Shown here: positions 1-9,518 of the stretch, one piece after another
How the letters are laid out: every line of letters starts with the position of its first letter
How positions within the stretch are numbered: position 1 is the first letter of the stretch
From: Marinobacter sp.
GTDB taxonomy: Bacteria; Pseudomonadota; Gammaproteobacteria; Pseudomonadales; Oleiphilaceae
NCBI GenBank assembly: GCA_022565395.1
Contig: JAIUMV010000006.1
Location: 112,212 to 176,211 of the forward strand
DNA: 64,000 bases
Direction: 5' to 3'
Position numbers and translations under genes: made by a program
Notes under the pieces: model-generated
Told to the model about the DNA's origin: nothing
The model's database searches: none
Seen by the model: the letters and a program-made list of their open reading frames with translations, nothing else

Positions 1-485
1 GGGTAGGCGGTGACAAGTTTGATGAGGCCATTGTGACCTATGTTCGTCGTCACTATGGCAGCCTCATCGGTGACTCCACTGCGGAGCGCATCAAGCATGA
101 GGTAGGTTGTGCCTATGAGGGCGTTGAAATTCGCGAAATTGACGTGCGTGGCCGCAACCTGGCTGAGGGTATCCCCCGCGCCTTTACCCTGAACAGCGAG
201 GAAATTCTTGAAGCGCTGCAGGAATCACTGGCCCAGATCGTCCAGACGGTTAAAAGCGCGTTGGAGCAGTCCCCACCGGAACTGGCATCTGATATCGCCG
301 AGCGCGGCATCGTGCTGACGGGTGGTGGTGCCCTGTTGCGCGGTCTGGACAAGCTGATCAGCGAAGAAACCGGCCTGCCGGTTATCATCGCCGAAGACCC
401 CCTGACCTGTGTTGCCCGGGGTGGCGGTAAGGCACTGGAGCTGATGGACAAGGGCGGCATTGGCATGTTTGCCCAGGAATCCTAA
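1..485 (+). CDS. mreB: Rod shape-determining protein MreB, 5'-truncated by window edge
   Basis: C-terminal part of the bacterial actin homologue that organises the cell-wall elongation machinery on the inner face of the cytoplasmic membrane. The reading frame is open from base 3 ([16 protein letters not shown]) to TAA at 483-485, giving about 160 of the usual roughly 345 residues. The ATPase-core signature [12 protein letters not shown] and the typical ending ([10 protein letters not shown]) are present. mreC follows in the same frame, separated only by the stop codon. The start lies outside the window. Confidence 0.97.
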   Translation, partial: VGGDKFDEAIVTYVRRHYGSLIGDSTAERIKHEVGCAYEGVEIREIDVRGRNLAEGIPRAFTLNSEEILEALQESLAQIVQTVKSALEQSPPELASDIAERGIVLTGGGALLRGLDKLISEETGLPVIIAEDPLTCVARGGGKALELMDKGGIGMFAQES

Positions 486-488
486 GCC

Positions 489-1352
489 ATTAAAACGATC
501 TTCTCACGGGGGCCATTACCGGCAGCAAGGCTGTTGGTGGTGGCCCTTTTCTCTTTGGCACTGCTGGTGCTTGATACTCAGTTCCATCGTTTGGATACGG
601 TGCGCAGTGGTCTGGCGACCGGGCTGGCGCCGGTGATCTGGTTGGGGCATGCGCCAGACAAAGTGCGCCAGTGGGGGAGTGAACTCTTCACCAGCCGCGA
701 TGACCTGTTGCAGGAGAACGAGAGCCTGCGTGCCCGTCTGCTGATTCTTGAGCGCCGGGCCCTGCGGTATGCGGCGCTGGCGGCAGACAACAGCCGCCTG
801 CGTGAGTTGCTCAATGCCTCCGAAGAGCTGGACGACCGGGTGGTGGTTGCGGAAATCATCGGCGTCTCACCGGACCCCTTCTCCCATGAAGTGATTATTA
901 ACAAGGGCAGCCGTGACAATGTGGTGCCCGGCCAGGCTATTCTTGACGCGCACGGTCTGATGGGGCAGGTGGTTCACACCAGTGGCTTTACCTCCCGCGT
1001 GTTACTGATCTCCGACAGCAGCCATGCGGTACCGGTTGAAGTCTTGCGCAATGGTATCCGGGCGATTCTGCTGGGCAACGGAGATTTGCGTCGCCTGGAT
1101 GTGGTGCATGTGCCTGATACCGCGGACATTCGTGAGGGCGACGTGTTGATAAGCTCGGGCCTGGGTGGGCGCTTTCCCAAGGGGTATCCGGTAGCGGAAG
1201 TCAGCCGGGTGGAAAAGGACCCGGGTGAGCCCTTCGCCCGCATCATCGCCACGCCTATGGCACAGCTCAACAAAAGTCGTCTGGTGCTGGTGTTGTTCCA
1301 GCAGGAGGAGAGTGGTTTAGCCGCTGAGCCCGGCCAGGAGGCGCAGCCCTGA
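489..1352 (+). CDS. mreC: Rod shape-determining protein MreC (probable ATT start)
   Basis: Periplasmic scaffold of the elongasome, anchored by one N-terminal membrane helix (around residues 13-32) followed by a coiled coil (about 60-100) and the beta domains. The family usually begins MK..FSRGP. Here that peptide (KTIFSRGPLPAARLL) is encoded immediately after the mreB stop and is preceded in frame by ATT at 489, not ATG, GTG or TTG. The first conventional starts, TTG 531 and GTG 534, would delete this conserved stretch and part of the anchor. An AGGA at about 475-478 is a suitable ribosome site for 489. I therefore call an ATT start, giving 287 residues. The stop overlaps the mreD start by one base. 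Confidence 0.9.
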   Translation: MKTIFSRGPLPAARLLVVALFSLALLVLDTQFHRLDTVRSGLATGLAPVIWLGHAPDKVRQWGSELFTSRDDLLQENESLRARLLILERRALRYAALAADNSRLRELLNASEELDDRVVVAEIIGVSPDPFSHEVIINKGSRDNVVPGQAILDAHGLMGQVVHTSGFTSRVLLISDSSHAVPVEVLRNGIRAILLGNGDLRRLDVVHVPDTADIREGDVLISSGLGGRFPKGYPVAEVSRVEKDPGEPFARIIATPMAQLNKSRLVLVLFQQEESGLAAEPGQEAQP

Positions 1353-1825
1353 TGCCCATAATAAGCTATCCCTTGTTCGCGGTCAGTGTACTGCTGGCGC
1401 TGGTGCTGAGTATTTCCCTGTTCCCGTCTGATTGGGCCGTGTTCAGGCCGGAATGGCTTGGCCTGGTGGTGTTCTACTGGACCTTCCGGGCGCCCAGCCG
1501 ATTTGGCATTCTGACGGCCTGGTGCCTGGGGTTGTTGCTGGATGTACTGGAGGCAACACCGTTGGGTACCAATGCCATGGCAATGGCGGTGGTGGCTTTT
1601 CTGATTCTGACCATCCACCATCGCCTGAAGATGTTCCCCATTCCCCAGCAATGCCTGATGGTGTTTTTGCTGCTGGGCATTAATCAGATGCTGGTGCACT
1701 TTGTGCGTCAGATGCTGGGTGGGGGCTATACCGGTTTTGCCTACCTTTACCCGGCGCTGACCAGCGCTCTGGTTTGGCCCGTCGTGGTGCTGTTACTGGA
1801 TAAACTCAACCGCAAAATGGGATAG
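1352..1825 (+). CDS. mreD: Rod shape-determining protein MreD
   Basis: Small integral membrane protein of the MreBCD elongation complex, 157 residues and almost wholly hydrophobic, with about five to six predicted membrane helices (first at residues 5-25). Typical family motifs are visible: a central WCLGLLLDVLEATPLGTNA segment and a basic C-terminal tail. It overlaps the mreC stop by one base, indicating translational coupling, and is followed 8 bases later by maf. Length and position are standard for the family. Confidence 0.95.
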   Translation: MPIISYPLFAVSVLLALVLSISLFPSDWAVFRPEWLGLVVFYWTFRAPSRFGILTAWCLGLLLDVLEATPLGTNAMAMAVVAFLILTIHHRLKMFPIPQQCLMVFLLLGINQMLVHFVRQMLGGGYTGFAYLYPALTSALVWPVVVLLLDKLNRKMG

Positions 1826-1833
1826 GACTGCCC

Positions 1834-2427
1834 ATGAAGCCACTGATTCTTGCCTCATCATCACCTCGGCGCCGGGAACTCCTGGCGCAAATGGGACTCC
1901 CCTTTAGCGTCTGCCCTGTGGATGTGGATGAGTCCGTGCACCCCGGTGAGCTGCCTGCGGCCTATGTGGAGCGGCTGGCTCGCGACAAGGCTCTGGCTGG
2001 TTACCGCTTGCCGCAGGCGCAGGATACCCTGGTGCTGGGCTCAGATACCACGGTGGTGTTTGGTGAACGCATCATGGGAAAACCCGCTGACCGGGCAGAG
2101 GCGGCGGCCATGTTACAGGCCCTGTCCGGTGAAACCCATCGGGTACTGACAGCGGTGGCACTGGCGGGCGACTTTGGTTGCTATGCCCGGCTGTCAGTCA
2201 CCGAAGTCAGCTTCCGGCCATTGGCAAAGGCGGAGATCGCGGCCTACTGTGATACCGACGAGCCGCTGGATAAGGCCGGTGGCTACGGTATTCAGGGGCG
2301 TGGCGGCATTTTTGTCAGTGGCCTTTGGGGCAGTTACAGTGGCGTGGTGGGTCTCCCCTTGCAGGAAACCGCGGAATTATTAGCCGAGGCTGGACAGCCA
2401 GTCTGGCGTTACTGGCATGCGACCTGA
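1834..2427 (+). CDS. maf: Maf/YhdE nucleoside triphosphate pyrophosphatase
   Basis: Maf-family house-cleaning enzyme that hydrolyses non-canonical or excess nucleoside triphosphates to monophosphate and pyrophosphate. The copy in the mre-rng cluster is normally the YhdE type (dTTP/UTP). The N-terminal substrate loop ILASSSPRRRELLAQMG, the LGSDTTV motif and the DKAGGYGIQG segment are all present in 197 residues, the usual length. The start is 8 bases after mreD. Substrate preference is inferred from gene context rather than from a residue I can prove. Confidence 0.93.
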   Translation: MKPLILASSSPRRRELLAQMGLPFSVCPVDVDESVHPGELPAAYVERLARDKALAGYRLPQAQDTLVLGSDTTVVFGERIMGKPADRAEAAAMLQALSGETHRVLTAVALAGDFGCYARLSVTEVSFRPLAKAEIAAYCDTDEPLDKAGGYGIQGRGGIFVSGLWGSYSGVVGLPLQETAELLAEAGQPVWRYWHAT

Positions 2428-2467
2428 GCGGTCGTCTGGTGCACAGGCGGGTCGGAGGAATACGTCG

Positions 2468-3949
2468 ATGAGTGAAGAAATCCTGATAAACGTGACGCCG
2501 GTCGAGACCCGGGTTGCGTTGGTGGAAAACGGTATGCTCCAGGAGGCCTATATCGAGCGTACCGCCCGCAAAGGCATCGTGGGCAATATATACAAAGGCA
2601 AGGTGGTACGGGTGCTGCCCGGAATGGAAGCCGCTTTCGTGGATATTGGCCTGGAGCGCGCGGCCTTCATTCATGCCTCTGATGTGATGGTCAGTAACGG
2701 TAGCGATGAAGCGGTGCCCTCCACCCCCCGTACGGTACCGGATATCCGTTCCCTGTTGCGGGAAGGCCAGTCGCTGGTGGTACAGGTCACCAAAGACCCC
2801 ATTGGCACCAAGGGTGCCCGTCTGACCACCCAGCTATCCATCCCGTCCCGCTATCTGGTGTTCATGCCGGATGTACAGCACATCGGTATTTCCCAGCGTA
2901 TCGAGGATGAAACCGAGCGCGAGCGTCTGAAGGGCATCATTACCGCTGGGTTTGAGTCGCTGGCAATGGATTCCGGTGGCTATATTATCCGCACCGCAGC
3001 AGAAGGTGCGGCTGATGCCGACCTACTGGCGGATATGAAGTATCTGACGCGGCTGTTCCAGTCGGTAAAGGAGCGCATCGCCACCGCCAAGGTGCCGTCG
3101 GTGGTTTATCAGGATCTGCCCCTGTTTATCCGCACCATTCGTGACCTGATCCGCCCCCAGACCGAGAAAATCCGTATTGATTCCCGCGAGAGCTATCAGC
3201 GGGTCATGGAGTTCGTGGATGAGTTTGTGGCGGAATTTGCCGACAAGGTGGAGTACTACCCCGGCGAGCGGCCCATCTTTGACCTCTACAGCGTTGAAGA
3301 TGAAATTCAGAAGGCCTTGAGCCGCAAAGTACAGCTCAAGTCCGGTGGCTACGTCATTATCGACCAAACCGAAGCCATGACCACCATCGATATCAATACC
3401 GGTGCTTTTGTTGGTCATCGCAACCTGGAAGAAACCATTTTCAAGACCAACCTGGAAGCGGCCCGGGCCATTGGTCGCCAGCTCCGGCTGCGTAATCTGG
3501 GTGGTATTATCATTATTGATTTTATCGATATGGACGATCCCGAGCATCAGCGTCAGGTGCACCGCATGCTGGAGAAAATGCTGGAACGGGATCACGCCAA
3601 AACCAAGATTACCGGCGTATCCGAGCTGGGCCTGGTGGAAATGACCCGCAAACGCACTACCGAAAGCCTGGGGCAGGTGCTTTGCGAACCCTGCCCGGTA
3701 TGTGATGGCCGGGGCTTCCTGAAAACCAGCGAAACCATCTGCTACGAGGTGTTCCGGGAGATACTGCGAATCAACCGGGCCTATGATGCGGAGAGTTATC
3801 TCGTTATGGCCTCCCAGAAGGTGGTTGATCGCCTGTTGGATGAAGAGTCCGATAACGTTGCTGACCTTGAAACTTTCATCGGTAAATCTATTCGCTTCCA
3901 GGTAGAGCCTTTCTATACCCAGGAGCAGTACGATGTTGTGCTGCTCTGA
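2468..3949 (+). CDS. rng: Ribonuclease G
   Basis: Endoribonuclease of the RNase E/G family that matures the 5' end of 16S rRNA and takes part in mRNA decay. The 493-residue protein starts with an S1 RNA-binding domain (about 35-125, NIYKGKVVRVLPGMEAAFVD), then the catalytic region with TIDINTGAFVG and IIIDFIDM carrying the metal-binding aspartates, and the Zn-link cysteines (CEPCPVCDGRG). I start at ATG 2468, which has GGAGG at about 2453-2457. The reading frame extends 17 codons further upstream and overlaps maf, but that part has no family resemblance. Confidence 0.96.
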   Translation: MSEEILINVTPVETRVALVENGMLQEAYIERTARKGIVGNIYKGKVVRVLPGMEAAFVDIGLERAAFIHASDVMVSNGSDEAVPSTPRTVPDIRSLLREGQSLVVQVTKDPIGTKGARLTTQLSIPSRYLVFMPDVQHIGISQRIEDETERERLKGIITAGFESLAMDSGGYIIRTAAEGAADADLLADMKYLTRLFQSVKERIATAKVPSVVYQDLPLFIRTIRDLIRPQTEKIRIDSRESYQRVMEFVDEFVAEFADKVEYYPGERPIFDLYSVEDEIQKALSRKVQLKSGGYVIIDQTEAMTTIDINTGAFVGHRNLEETIFKTNLEAARAIGRQLRLRNLGGIIIIDFIDMDDPEHQRQVHRMLEKMLERDHAKTKITGVSELGLVEMTRKRTTESLGQVLCEPCPVCDGRGFLKTSETICYEVFREILRINRAYDAESYLVMASQKVVDRLLDEESDNVADLETFIGKSIRFQVEPFYTQEQYDVVLL

Positions 3950-3974
3950 GGGTTAGCAGGTTGGAGGCCTAGCC

Positions 3975-6900
3975 ATGGTATCTGAATCGCCGCCAGACCG
4001 GCGTAGCGACGGCGGGCACTGGTTGCGCCGTGCCGTAGGTCTGACCTGGCTGCTGGTGATGGTAGTACTGGTGGTGCTGGCCATTATTGTCAGTATCGGC
4101 CGTCAGTATGCCAATCAGATTGACGGTTATCGTGCTGAGCTGGAGCAGCTGCTGAGCGAACAGCTTGGCCAGCCGGTAAAGGTCGGACGCCTGGAAGCTC
4201 ACTGGCAGGGCATTGACCCGATTCTGGATGTGTATCAGATCGTCCTTGAGCATCCCGATAGCGGGCGTAAGGCCGCCGTTGAGTTGGAGCATTTGCGGCT
4301 GCGGCTGGCCACCATCACTTCATTGCTGCGTTGGCGCCTGGTATTCGAAGAGTTCCAGGGGGATGGCCTGGACTTTACTGTGCGTCAGTATGAGGACGGA
4401 CAGGTCACCATCGATGGCTTGCAGCTGCTTGCAGACGGTGACAGTGCGCCGACTCTGCCAGGGCCTGACAGTGCCTATGACGAGGCCCTCGGCGGCTTGG
4501 TGGACTACCTGGGCAGCATCCTGTCGAATCCCTATGTACAGGTCACCCGGGTGACGGTTGGCCTGGATGTGCCGGGCGAGCCCCGTCAGTATCTGGATAT
4601 CCCTCAAGCTAATCTCCATTACCATAACGGCGTGTTCACCGCATCAGGCCGGGCCATGCGCTCGGGCACCACCGAGCAGCTGGCCAGTTTCAGTCTGTGG
4701 GGGCGGCATTTTTTCCGGGGCGCCTTTACCGGTCAGCTCTATCTGGACGTTGATTCAGGTCGTTTGCTGGATGGGCTGGTGCAACGTTATCGCTGGGGTG
4801 GGCTGAACATCACCGGGTTTGATCTGGAAGGCCAGGCCTGGTTTACCTTTGCCAACGGTAATCTGATTCAGGCCTCCGGGCTGGTGGCTTTGCCCTACCT
4901 GAACGTTGCCGTTGCCGACGAGCCGCTGCCGCCTATCGAGCATATCCGTGCCCATGTGGCCTGGCGCCCTTCCACCGATGCGCAACGGCATGAATGGCAG
5001 CTACAGGGGCTGACCTGGCGGTGGGGTGGTGAGGTGCTGCCGCCAGTCAATGGGGTGCTGCGTTGGCATCCCGAACCCAGCCTGTACCTTGAGCGCCTGG
5101 GTATTGGGCCTCTGGCTCGGCTGGCGCTGGCGCTGGATATACTGCCGGCCCGTGCAACAGACGCGTTGCAGGGCTATCAGCCTGAAGGAGAATTGCGCCA
5201 TCTGAGCCTGATGTTTGCTGATCAGGGGTTCAAGCTGTTGGCCGATCTGGAGGGCATGTCTGTCAAGGCGCACCGTGGTGCTCCTCAGGCATACAACCTT
5301 AACGGTCTGCTGCAGGTAGAACGGCATCAGGGGCGGGTGACGGTGCAGTCGGCGGAGGCCGAGCTGAGCTTTCCGGAACTGTTTGCGGATGCCTGGCAAC
5401 TGGAAAACCTGATGGTGGACGTTGGCTGGGAGCTCTTGCCGGGGGCCATCAAAGTGGCGTCGCGACATATCAGCATGCAACACGAGGGCCAGATGGCGCT
5501 GAGCGGCCAGTTCGAGTTGTTTTTGCAGGCCGATGATGAGGACGTGCTGTCTCTGCAAGTGCGCAACCGGGGTGGCAGTGCCGACATGCTGGGACGGTTT
5601 ATTCCCAAGCACCGGGTCAGCCCGGCGTTCTATGACTGGATCACGTCAGCTGTACTCACCGCAGAGGTGGAGGAAGGCTGGTATTTCGGCCACGGTGCCA
5701 TTTCACCGGGTGCTGGCCCCAATGCCTTTACCTCAGTTATGCGTTATCGCTTCCGCAACGGGGCGATACGCTATGATCCTCAGTGGCCAGAGGCGACCAA
5801 TGTCCATGGCGAAGTTATCGTGCGGGGCGCGGAAGCGGAAGTCCGGGTGGCAGAAGGTCAAACGGGTGGCCTGTCGCTGCGACCAACGTTGGTAACTGTT
5901 AAGCCAGAGGACGGTTGGCTGGATCTGCAGGTAAACACCGCGGCGCAGGTGCCCGGTGAGGCTATCAACCCGTGGCTGACGGATACGCCTATCCGGCAAG
6001 TGATTGGCCCGGTAGGCGAGCTCATGACGGCGACTGGCACCTTTGATATCGGGCTGAAGCTGGGTATTCCCATTGGCAAGAGCGAACCGCCAACCCTGGA
6101 TTTGCGCGTCGCGTCCCGCAATGCCACAGCGACTTTCTTGCCGGCGGAGTTGAGCTGGCAGTCGATCAGCGGTGAGGTGCGCTATCGCAGTGCCGAGGGC
6201 TTCAGCGGCGACGGATTGCGTGGACAGTTTCTGCAAGGGCCGGTACAGGTCAACCTGGCCATGACCGAAGACAACACCTTGCGGGTGATCCAGCGTGGTG
6301 ACATAGCCCTGCCTCAGTTGCTGGAGCGATTTCGTCCCACCAGCCCTGAGCTGGCGGGCGTATCCGGGGCGACCCGCTATCGTGCGCAACTGGATTTTCC
6401 TCAGGGTGGCCAGGTGGTGCTGAATCTCTCAACTGATCTGCGGGGCATTACCAGTGCCTGGCCGGCTCCGCTGGGCAAGGCCGCTGAAGAATCGGCGCCG
6501 CTGAGTTTACGGCTGGACTGGTTGCCAGTGGTCGGTGAGCCGCTGCACACGGCGGTGACCGGGCGTTGGGATGACCGCCTCGCCTTGCGACTGGATTGGC
6601 AGGACACCCGGTTCGAACGGGGCGGTATTGCCGTGGGCGAGCGGTCAGCCCGTCTGCCGGATGACCCAGGACTGATGATAACGGGACGCTTGCCGGGCGT
6701 GGCTGTTGAACAGTGGCTGAACACCATTCAGGACTTACTGAATGACGGGGCCGCAGCCCCTGCCGAGCGCGGAGCGGTGGTTCAACCCGCGCCCGCAGGT
6801 CTGCTAGGTCTTGATCTTCAAGTGGGTCAGCTGGAGCTGAGTCGTCGCACGTTCAGCGATGTCAGGGTGCGGGCGACACCCCGTGCAGATGGTTGGCGGC

Positions 6901-7910
6901 TTAATATGGACAGCGACAGTCTGGCGGGACAGGTTCAGATCCCTGCCCGTCGCCAGGAGCCTGTCTTGGTTGAGCTGGAGCGTCTGGTCTTGCCGGAGCG
7001 GGCAGCAGCAGTCGAACCGGGGGCTGACATTGTTGCCGACGCTGCAAGTACCCGGCCGTTTCGGGAGATACCTTTTGAAACCTGGCGTGATGCTGAGGTA
7101 CACATCAGGCAGCTGACCTTGGGCCAGACAGTGATGGGGGAGTGGGTGTTCCGCCTGGTACCTGGGCCGGGTAGTCTGCTCATTGGTGATATCCGGGGGG
7201 AAATTGGCTCCCTGGTATTTTCCGGTGACCTTGGCTGGGCCTTGCTGGATGACATGGAGCAAACCCGCATAACCGGGCGCCTTGAGGGCGGTAGTCTGGC
7301 GGATCTCAGCCCGTGGATACGGGGTGCCATTCCCCTGCGCAATGAGCGGACCCGGGCAAACATTGATCTTGCCTGGCCCGGATCACCCGATACGGTGTCA
7401 GTAGTGGGGATGTCTGGCCACCTGGATGTGTTGTTGCGGGACGGCGCACTGATGGAGCGCAGCAACCCGGCGCCCCTGTTCCGCATTTTTGGTATTCTGA
7501 ATTCTGATAACCTGCTGCGCCGCCTGCGGCTGGACTTTTCCGACCTCTATCAGGCCGGTGTGGCATTTGATGCAATTTCCGGTTCCGCCAGGCTGGACCA
7601 GGGCACCTTGAACTGGGATCCGGAGCTACAGATTGTGGGGCCTTCCGGCGCCTTCCGCCTGACGGGCTCCACCCAGATGGCGGATGAGACCCTGGACATG
7701 CGGCTGGTGGTGGCTATCCCGGTCACCCAGAACCTGCCGCTGGCAGCCATTCTGCTGGGGGCTTCACCGCCGGTGGGCGGGGCGCTGTTTGTGCTGGATA
7801 AATTGCTGGGCGACCCCTTGAGCCGGCTGACCAGTGCCACCTACACTGTGGGTGGGACCTGGGACAATCCTCAGGTCCAGTTGCGTGGCATGTTTGATGG
7901 TGGCCGTTAG
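3975..7910 (+). CDS. yhdP: YhdP family AsmA-like envelope protein
   Basis: Very large (1311 residues) inner-membrane-anchored protein. Family members (YhdP, TamB, YdbH) are thought to bridge the periplasm and move phospholipids to the outer membrane. One N-terminal helix (about residues 22-45) is followed by a long beta-rich region and the typical C-terminal AsmA-like/DUF3971 part with LLGDPLSRLTSATYTVGGTWDNPQV. Length and position between rng and a nitrilase-family gene agree with YhdP. The start ATG 3975 lies 25 bases after rng. In the same window lies the Mla system, which handles the opposite (retrograde) lipid flow. Confidence 0.93.
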   Translation: MVSESPPDRRSDGGHWLRRAVGLTWLLVMVVLVVLAIIVSIGRQYANQIDGYRAELEQLLSEQLGQPVKVGRLEAHWQGIDPILDVYQIVLEHPDSGRKAAVELEHLRLRLATITSLLRWRLVFEEFQGDGLDFTVRQYEDGQVTIDGLQLLADGDSAPTLPGPDSAYDEALGGLVDYLGSILSNPYVQVTRVTVGLDVPGEPRQYLDIPQANLHYHNGVFTASGRAMRSGTTEQLASFSLWGRHFFRGAFTGQLYLDVDSGRLLDGLVQRYRWGGLNITGFDLEGQAWFTFANGNLIQASGLVALPYLNVAVADEPLPPIEHIRAHVAWRPSTDAQRHEWQLQGLTWRWGGEVLPPVNGVLRWHPEPSLYLERLGIGPLARLALALDILPARATDALQGYQPEGELRHLSLMFADQGFKLLADLEGMSVKAHRGAPQAYNLNGLLQVERHQGRVTVQSAEAELSFPELFADAWQLENLMVDVGWELLPGAIKVASRHISMQHEGQMALSGQFELFLQADDEDVLSLQVRNRGGSADMLGRFIPKHRVSPAFYDWITSAVLTAEVEEGWYFGHGAISPGAGPNAFTSVMRYRFRNGAIRYDPQWPEATNVHGEVIVRGAEAEVRVAEGQTGGLSLRPTLVTVKPEDGWLDLQVNTAAQVPGEAINPWLTDTPIRQVIGPVGELMTATGTFDIGLKLGIPIGKSEPPTLDLRVASRNATATFLPAELSWQSISGEVRYRSAEGFSGDGLRGQFLQGPVQVNLAMTEDNTLRVIQRGDIALPQLLERFRPTSPELAGVSGATRYRAQLDFPQGGQVVLNLSTDLRGITSAWPAPLGKAAEESAPLSLRLDWLPVVGEPLHTAVTGRWDDRLALRLDWQDTRFERGGIAVGERSARLPDDPGLMITGRLPGVAVEQWLNTIQDLLNDGAAAPAERGAVVQPAPAGLLGLDLQVGQLELSRRTFSDVRVRATPRADGWRLNMDSDSLAGQVQIPARRQEPVLVELERLVLPERAAAVEPGADIVADAASTRPFREIPFETWRDAEVHIRQLTLGQTVMGEWVFRLVPGPGSLLIGDIRGEIGSLVFSGDLGWALLDDMEQTRITGRLEGGSLADLSPWIRGAIPLRNERTRANIDLAWPGSPDTVSVVGMSGHLDVLLRDGALMERSNPAPLFRIFGILNSDNLLRRLRLDFSDLYQAGVAFDAISGSARLDQGTLNWDPELQIVGPSGAFRLTGSTQMADETLDMRLVVAIPVTQNLPLAAILLGASPPVGGALFVLDKLLGDPLSRLTSATYTVGGTWDNPQVQLRGMFDGGR

Positions 7911-7922
7911 GAGCGTTAACCC

Positions 7923-8759
7923 ATGGCAGAGCAGATTGCACAACGGGTAGCAGCCCTGCAGATGGTCAGTGGCCACGATCTGCAGGCCAATCTGAAGGTG
8001 GCGAAACGCCTGATGCAGACGGCTCGGGCCACCGGTGCCAGTACGGTGGTGCTGCCGGAGAATTTTGCCGTGCTGAATACCCGCCAGATGGTGGCGCAGG
8101 GCCAACGGGAAGTTGATGACGATGGTGAAATCAGACGCTTCCTGAGACAGCAGGCGCGGGCTTTGGGGCTCTGCATCGTGGCCGGTTCCCTGCCGTTGGC
8201 GAGCCGCCCGGACGGCAGTGCCATCAATGATCGGGTCAGGGCCAGCTGCCTGGTGGTGGATGCGCAGGGGCATGAGAGCGCACGCTATGACAAGATACAT
8301 CTGTTTGACGCCCGGGTGGACGACAGTCATGGTCAGTACCGGGAGTCAGACACCTTTGAGCCTGGTGAGCAGGTGGTGGCCGTGGAAACACCGGCCGGAC
8401 GCCTGGGGCTGTCCATCTGTTTTGATCTGCGTTTTCCGGAGCTTTTCCGCCGCCTACGCAGCCTGGGTGTGGCCTGGGTTGCCTTGCCGGCCGCCTTTAC
8501 CCAACACACGGGCGCGGCCCATTGGCATACCCTGCTACGGGCACGGGCTATTGAGAACCAGTTCTGGCTGGTGGCCGCCGGGCAGGGCGGGCAGAACGAC
8601 AGCAAACGCCGCACCTACGGCCACTCACTGATCGTGGACCCCTGGGGCCAGGTTGTTGCTGAGGCGGGTGAGGGTGAGGCGGTGATCTTCGCCGACCTGG
8701 ATCATCAGCTCACGGAGCGCGTTCGCGGGAATATGGTCATGGACCCGGTGCTGAAGTAG
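7923..8759 (+). CDS. Nitrilase-superfamily amidase (Nit1/YbeM-like)
   Basis: Carbon-nitrogen hydrolase of 278 residues. The catalytic Glu-Lys-Cys triad is visible in LPENFAVL, YDKIHLFD and SICFDLRFPE. The best functional guess is a deaminated-glutathione amidase (metabolite repair) as in Nit1/NitB relatives, since the protein has the compact single-domain form without extra domains. It is co-directional with yhdP (12-base gap) and ends the operon. In Pseudomonas-like genomes tldD usually comes next; here a palindromic repeat element and convergent yjgA follow instead. Confidence 0.88.
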   Translation: MAEQIAQRVAALQMVSGHDLQANLKVAKRLMQTARATGASTVVLPENFAVLNTRQMVAQGQREVDDDGEIRRFLRQQARALGLCIVAGSLPLASRPDGSAINDRVRASCLVVDAQGHESARYDKIHLFDARVDDSHGQYRESDTFEPGEQVVAVETPAGRLGLSICFDLRFPELFRRLRSLGVAWVALPAAFTQHTGAAHWHTLLRARAIENQFWLVAAGQGGQNDSKRRTYGHSLIVDPWGQVVAEAGEGEAVIFADLDHQLTERVRGNMVMDPVLK

Positions 8760-8776
8760 TTTTTAAAGGATTTTTG

Positions 8777-8955
8777 GCCACGGAATCCACGGAACAACAC
8801 GGAAAGAAAAAGACTGTTTAGCCACGGACGGCACGGACAAGCACGGACCAACTAACTTTTTAAACTATTAAGTCTTTTGTCCGTGTAGGTCCGTGCCGTC
8901 CGTGGCTAATATCTTTTATTCTTTAACGTCCGTGTTATTCCGTGGATTCCGCGGC
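8777..8955. repeat. Nested palindromic element, copy A (CACGGA type)
   Basis: Two nested inverted repeats fill the gap between convergent genes. Outer arms 8777-8803 and 8929-8955 (25 of 27 paired); inner arms 8819-8848 and 8879-8908 (27 of 30 paired). The arms are made of short iterated CACGGA/TCCGTG words. The loop holds a conserved asymmetric core (8856-8872, CTTTTTAAACTATTAAG), which is inverted relative to the copies at 27.4 and 45.3 kb. No reading frame is present. It could fold as a strong hairpin in RNA from either strand and may end or process both convergent transcripts. Confidence 0.9.
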
Positions 8956-8967
8956 AAAACCCAATCT

Positions 8968-9510
8968 TTAAGAGCCCGAGGGGTTCTCTGCGGTATCTAT
9001 GGCTTCCCGCAGGAAGCGGAACAGTTTCTTTGCCGCGCCGGTATTTTTCTGTTTTTCCTGATCCCGCTTGGCGTTGCGCACCAGGTTGCGCAGATGTTGG
9101 ATGTCACAGCCCGGGCTGTAGTCCACAAAACTGGTCAGAGTGTCGTTGTCCCCCGCAATCAGCTGATCGCGCCAGCGTTCGGCAAGGTGATGGCGGCGGG
9201 TGTGCTCCTCGCTGCCGCTGTCCAGTGCCTGCAGCATGGTGATCAGGGACTCGACGTCATCTTCTTTGCGTAGCAGTTTGCCAATCAGTTGCAGGTGGCG
9301 GCGGCGGGCTTCCCGTTGACCGATACGCCAGGATTCTTCAATGGCCTGGCGCAGAGAGTCACTCATGGGCAGTTGCTTAACCCGCTCTTGGGGCAGCTCC
9401 ATCATCTTTTTACCCATGTCCTGCAGTGCCTGCATTTCCCGTTTCAGCTGGGACTTGCTGATAAGCTGGTCTTCATCATCACTGCTGTGGTCACTCTCGT
9501 AGTCAATCAT
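8968..9510 (-). CDS. yjgA: Ribosome biogenesis factor YjgA (DarP)
   Basis: DUF615 family protein that associates with late 50S precursors. 180 residues, highly charged and helical. Family hallmarks are the acidic N-terminus, SKSQLKREMQALQDMG, the ITMLQALD region and the DYSPGCDIQHLRNLVRNA segment near the C-terminus. It is the last gene of the leftward group and converges on the nitrilase-family gene across repeat copy A. In related genomes it sits between tldD and pmbA, which are both missing here. Confidence 0.94.
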   Translation of the reverse strand: MIDYESDHSSDDEDQLISKSQLKREMQALQDMGKKMMELPQERVKQLPMSDSLRQAIEESWRIGQREARRRHLQLIGKLLRKEDDVESLITMLQALDSGSEEHTRRHHLAERWRDQLIAGDNDTLTSFVDYSPGCDIQHLRNLVRNAKRDQEKQKNTGAAKKLFRFLREAIDTAENPSGS

Positions 9511-9518
9511 CGCTGGGG

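Noticed and set aside
8777..8955. CRISPR array in the CACGGA-rich repeats
   Set aside because: The repeated words form inverted arms, not regularly spaced direct repeats with unique spacers, and no cas genes are nearby.
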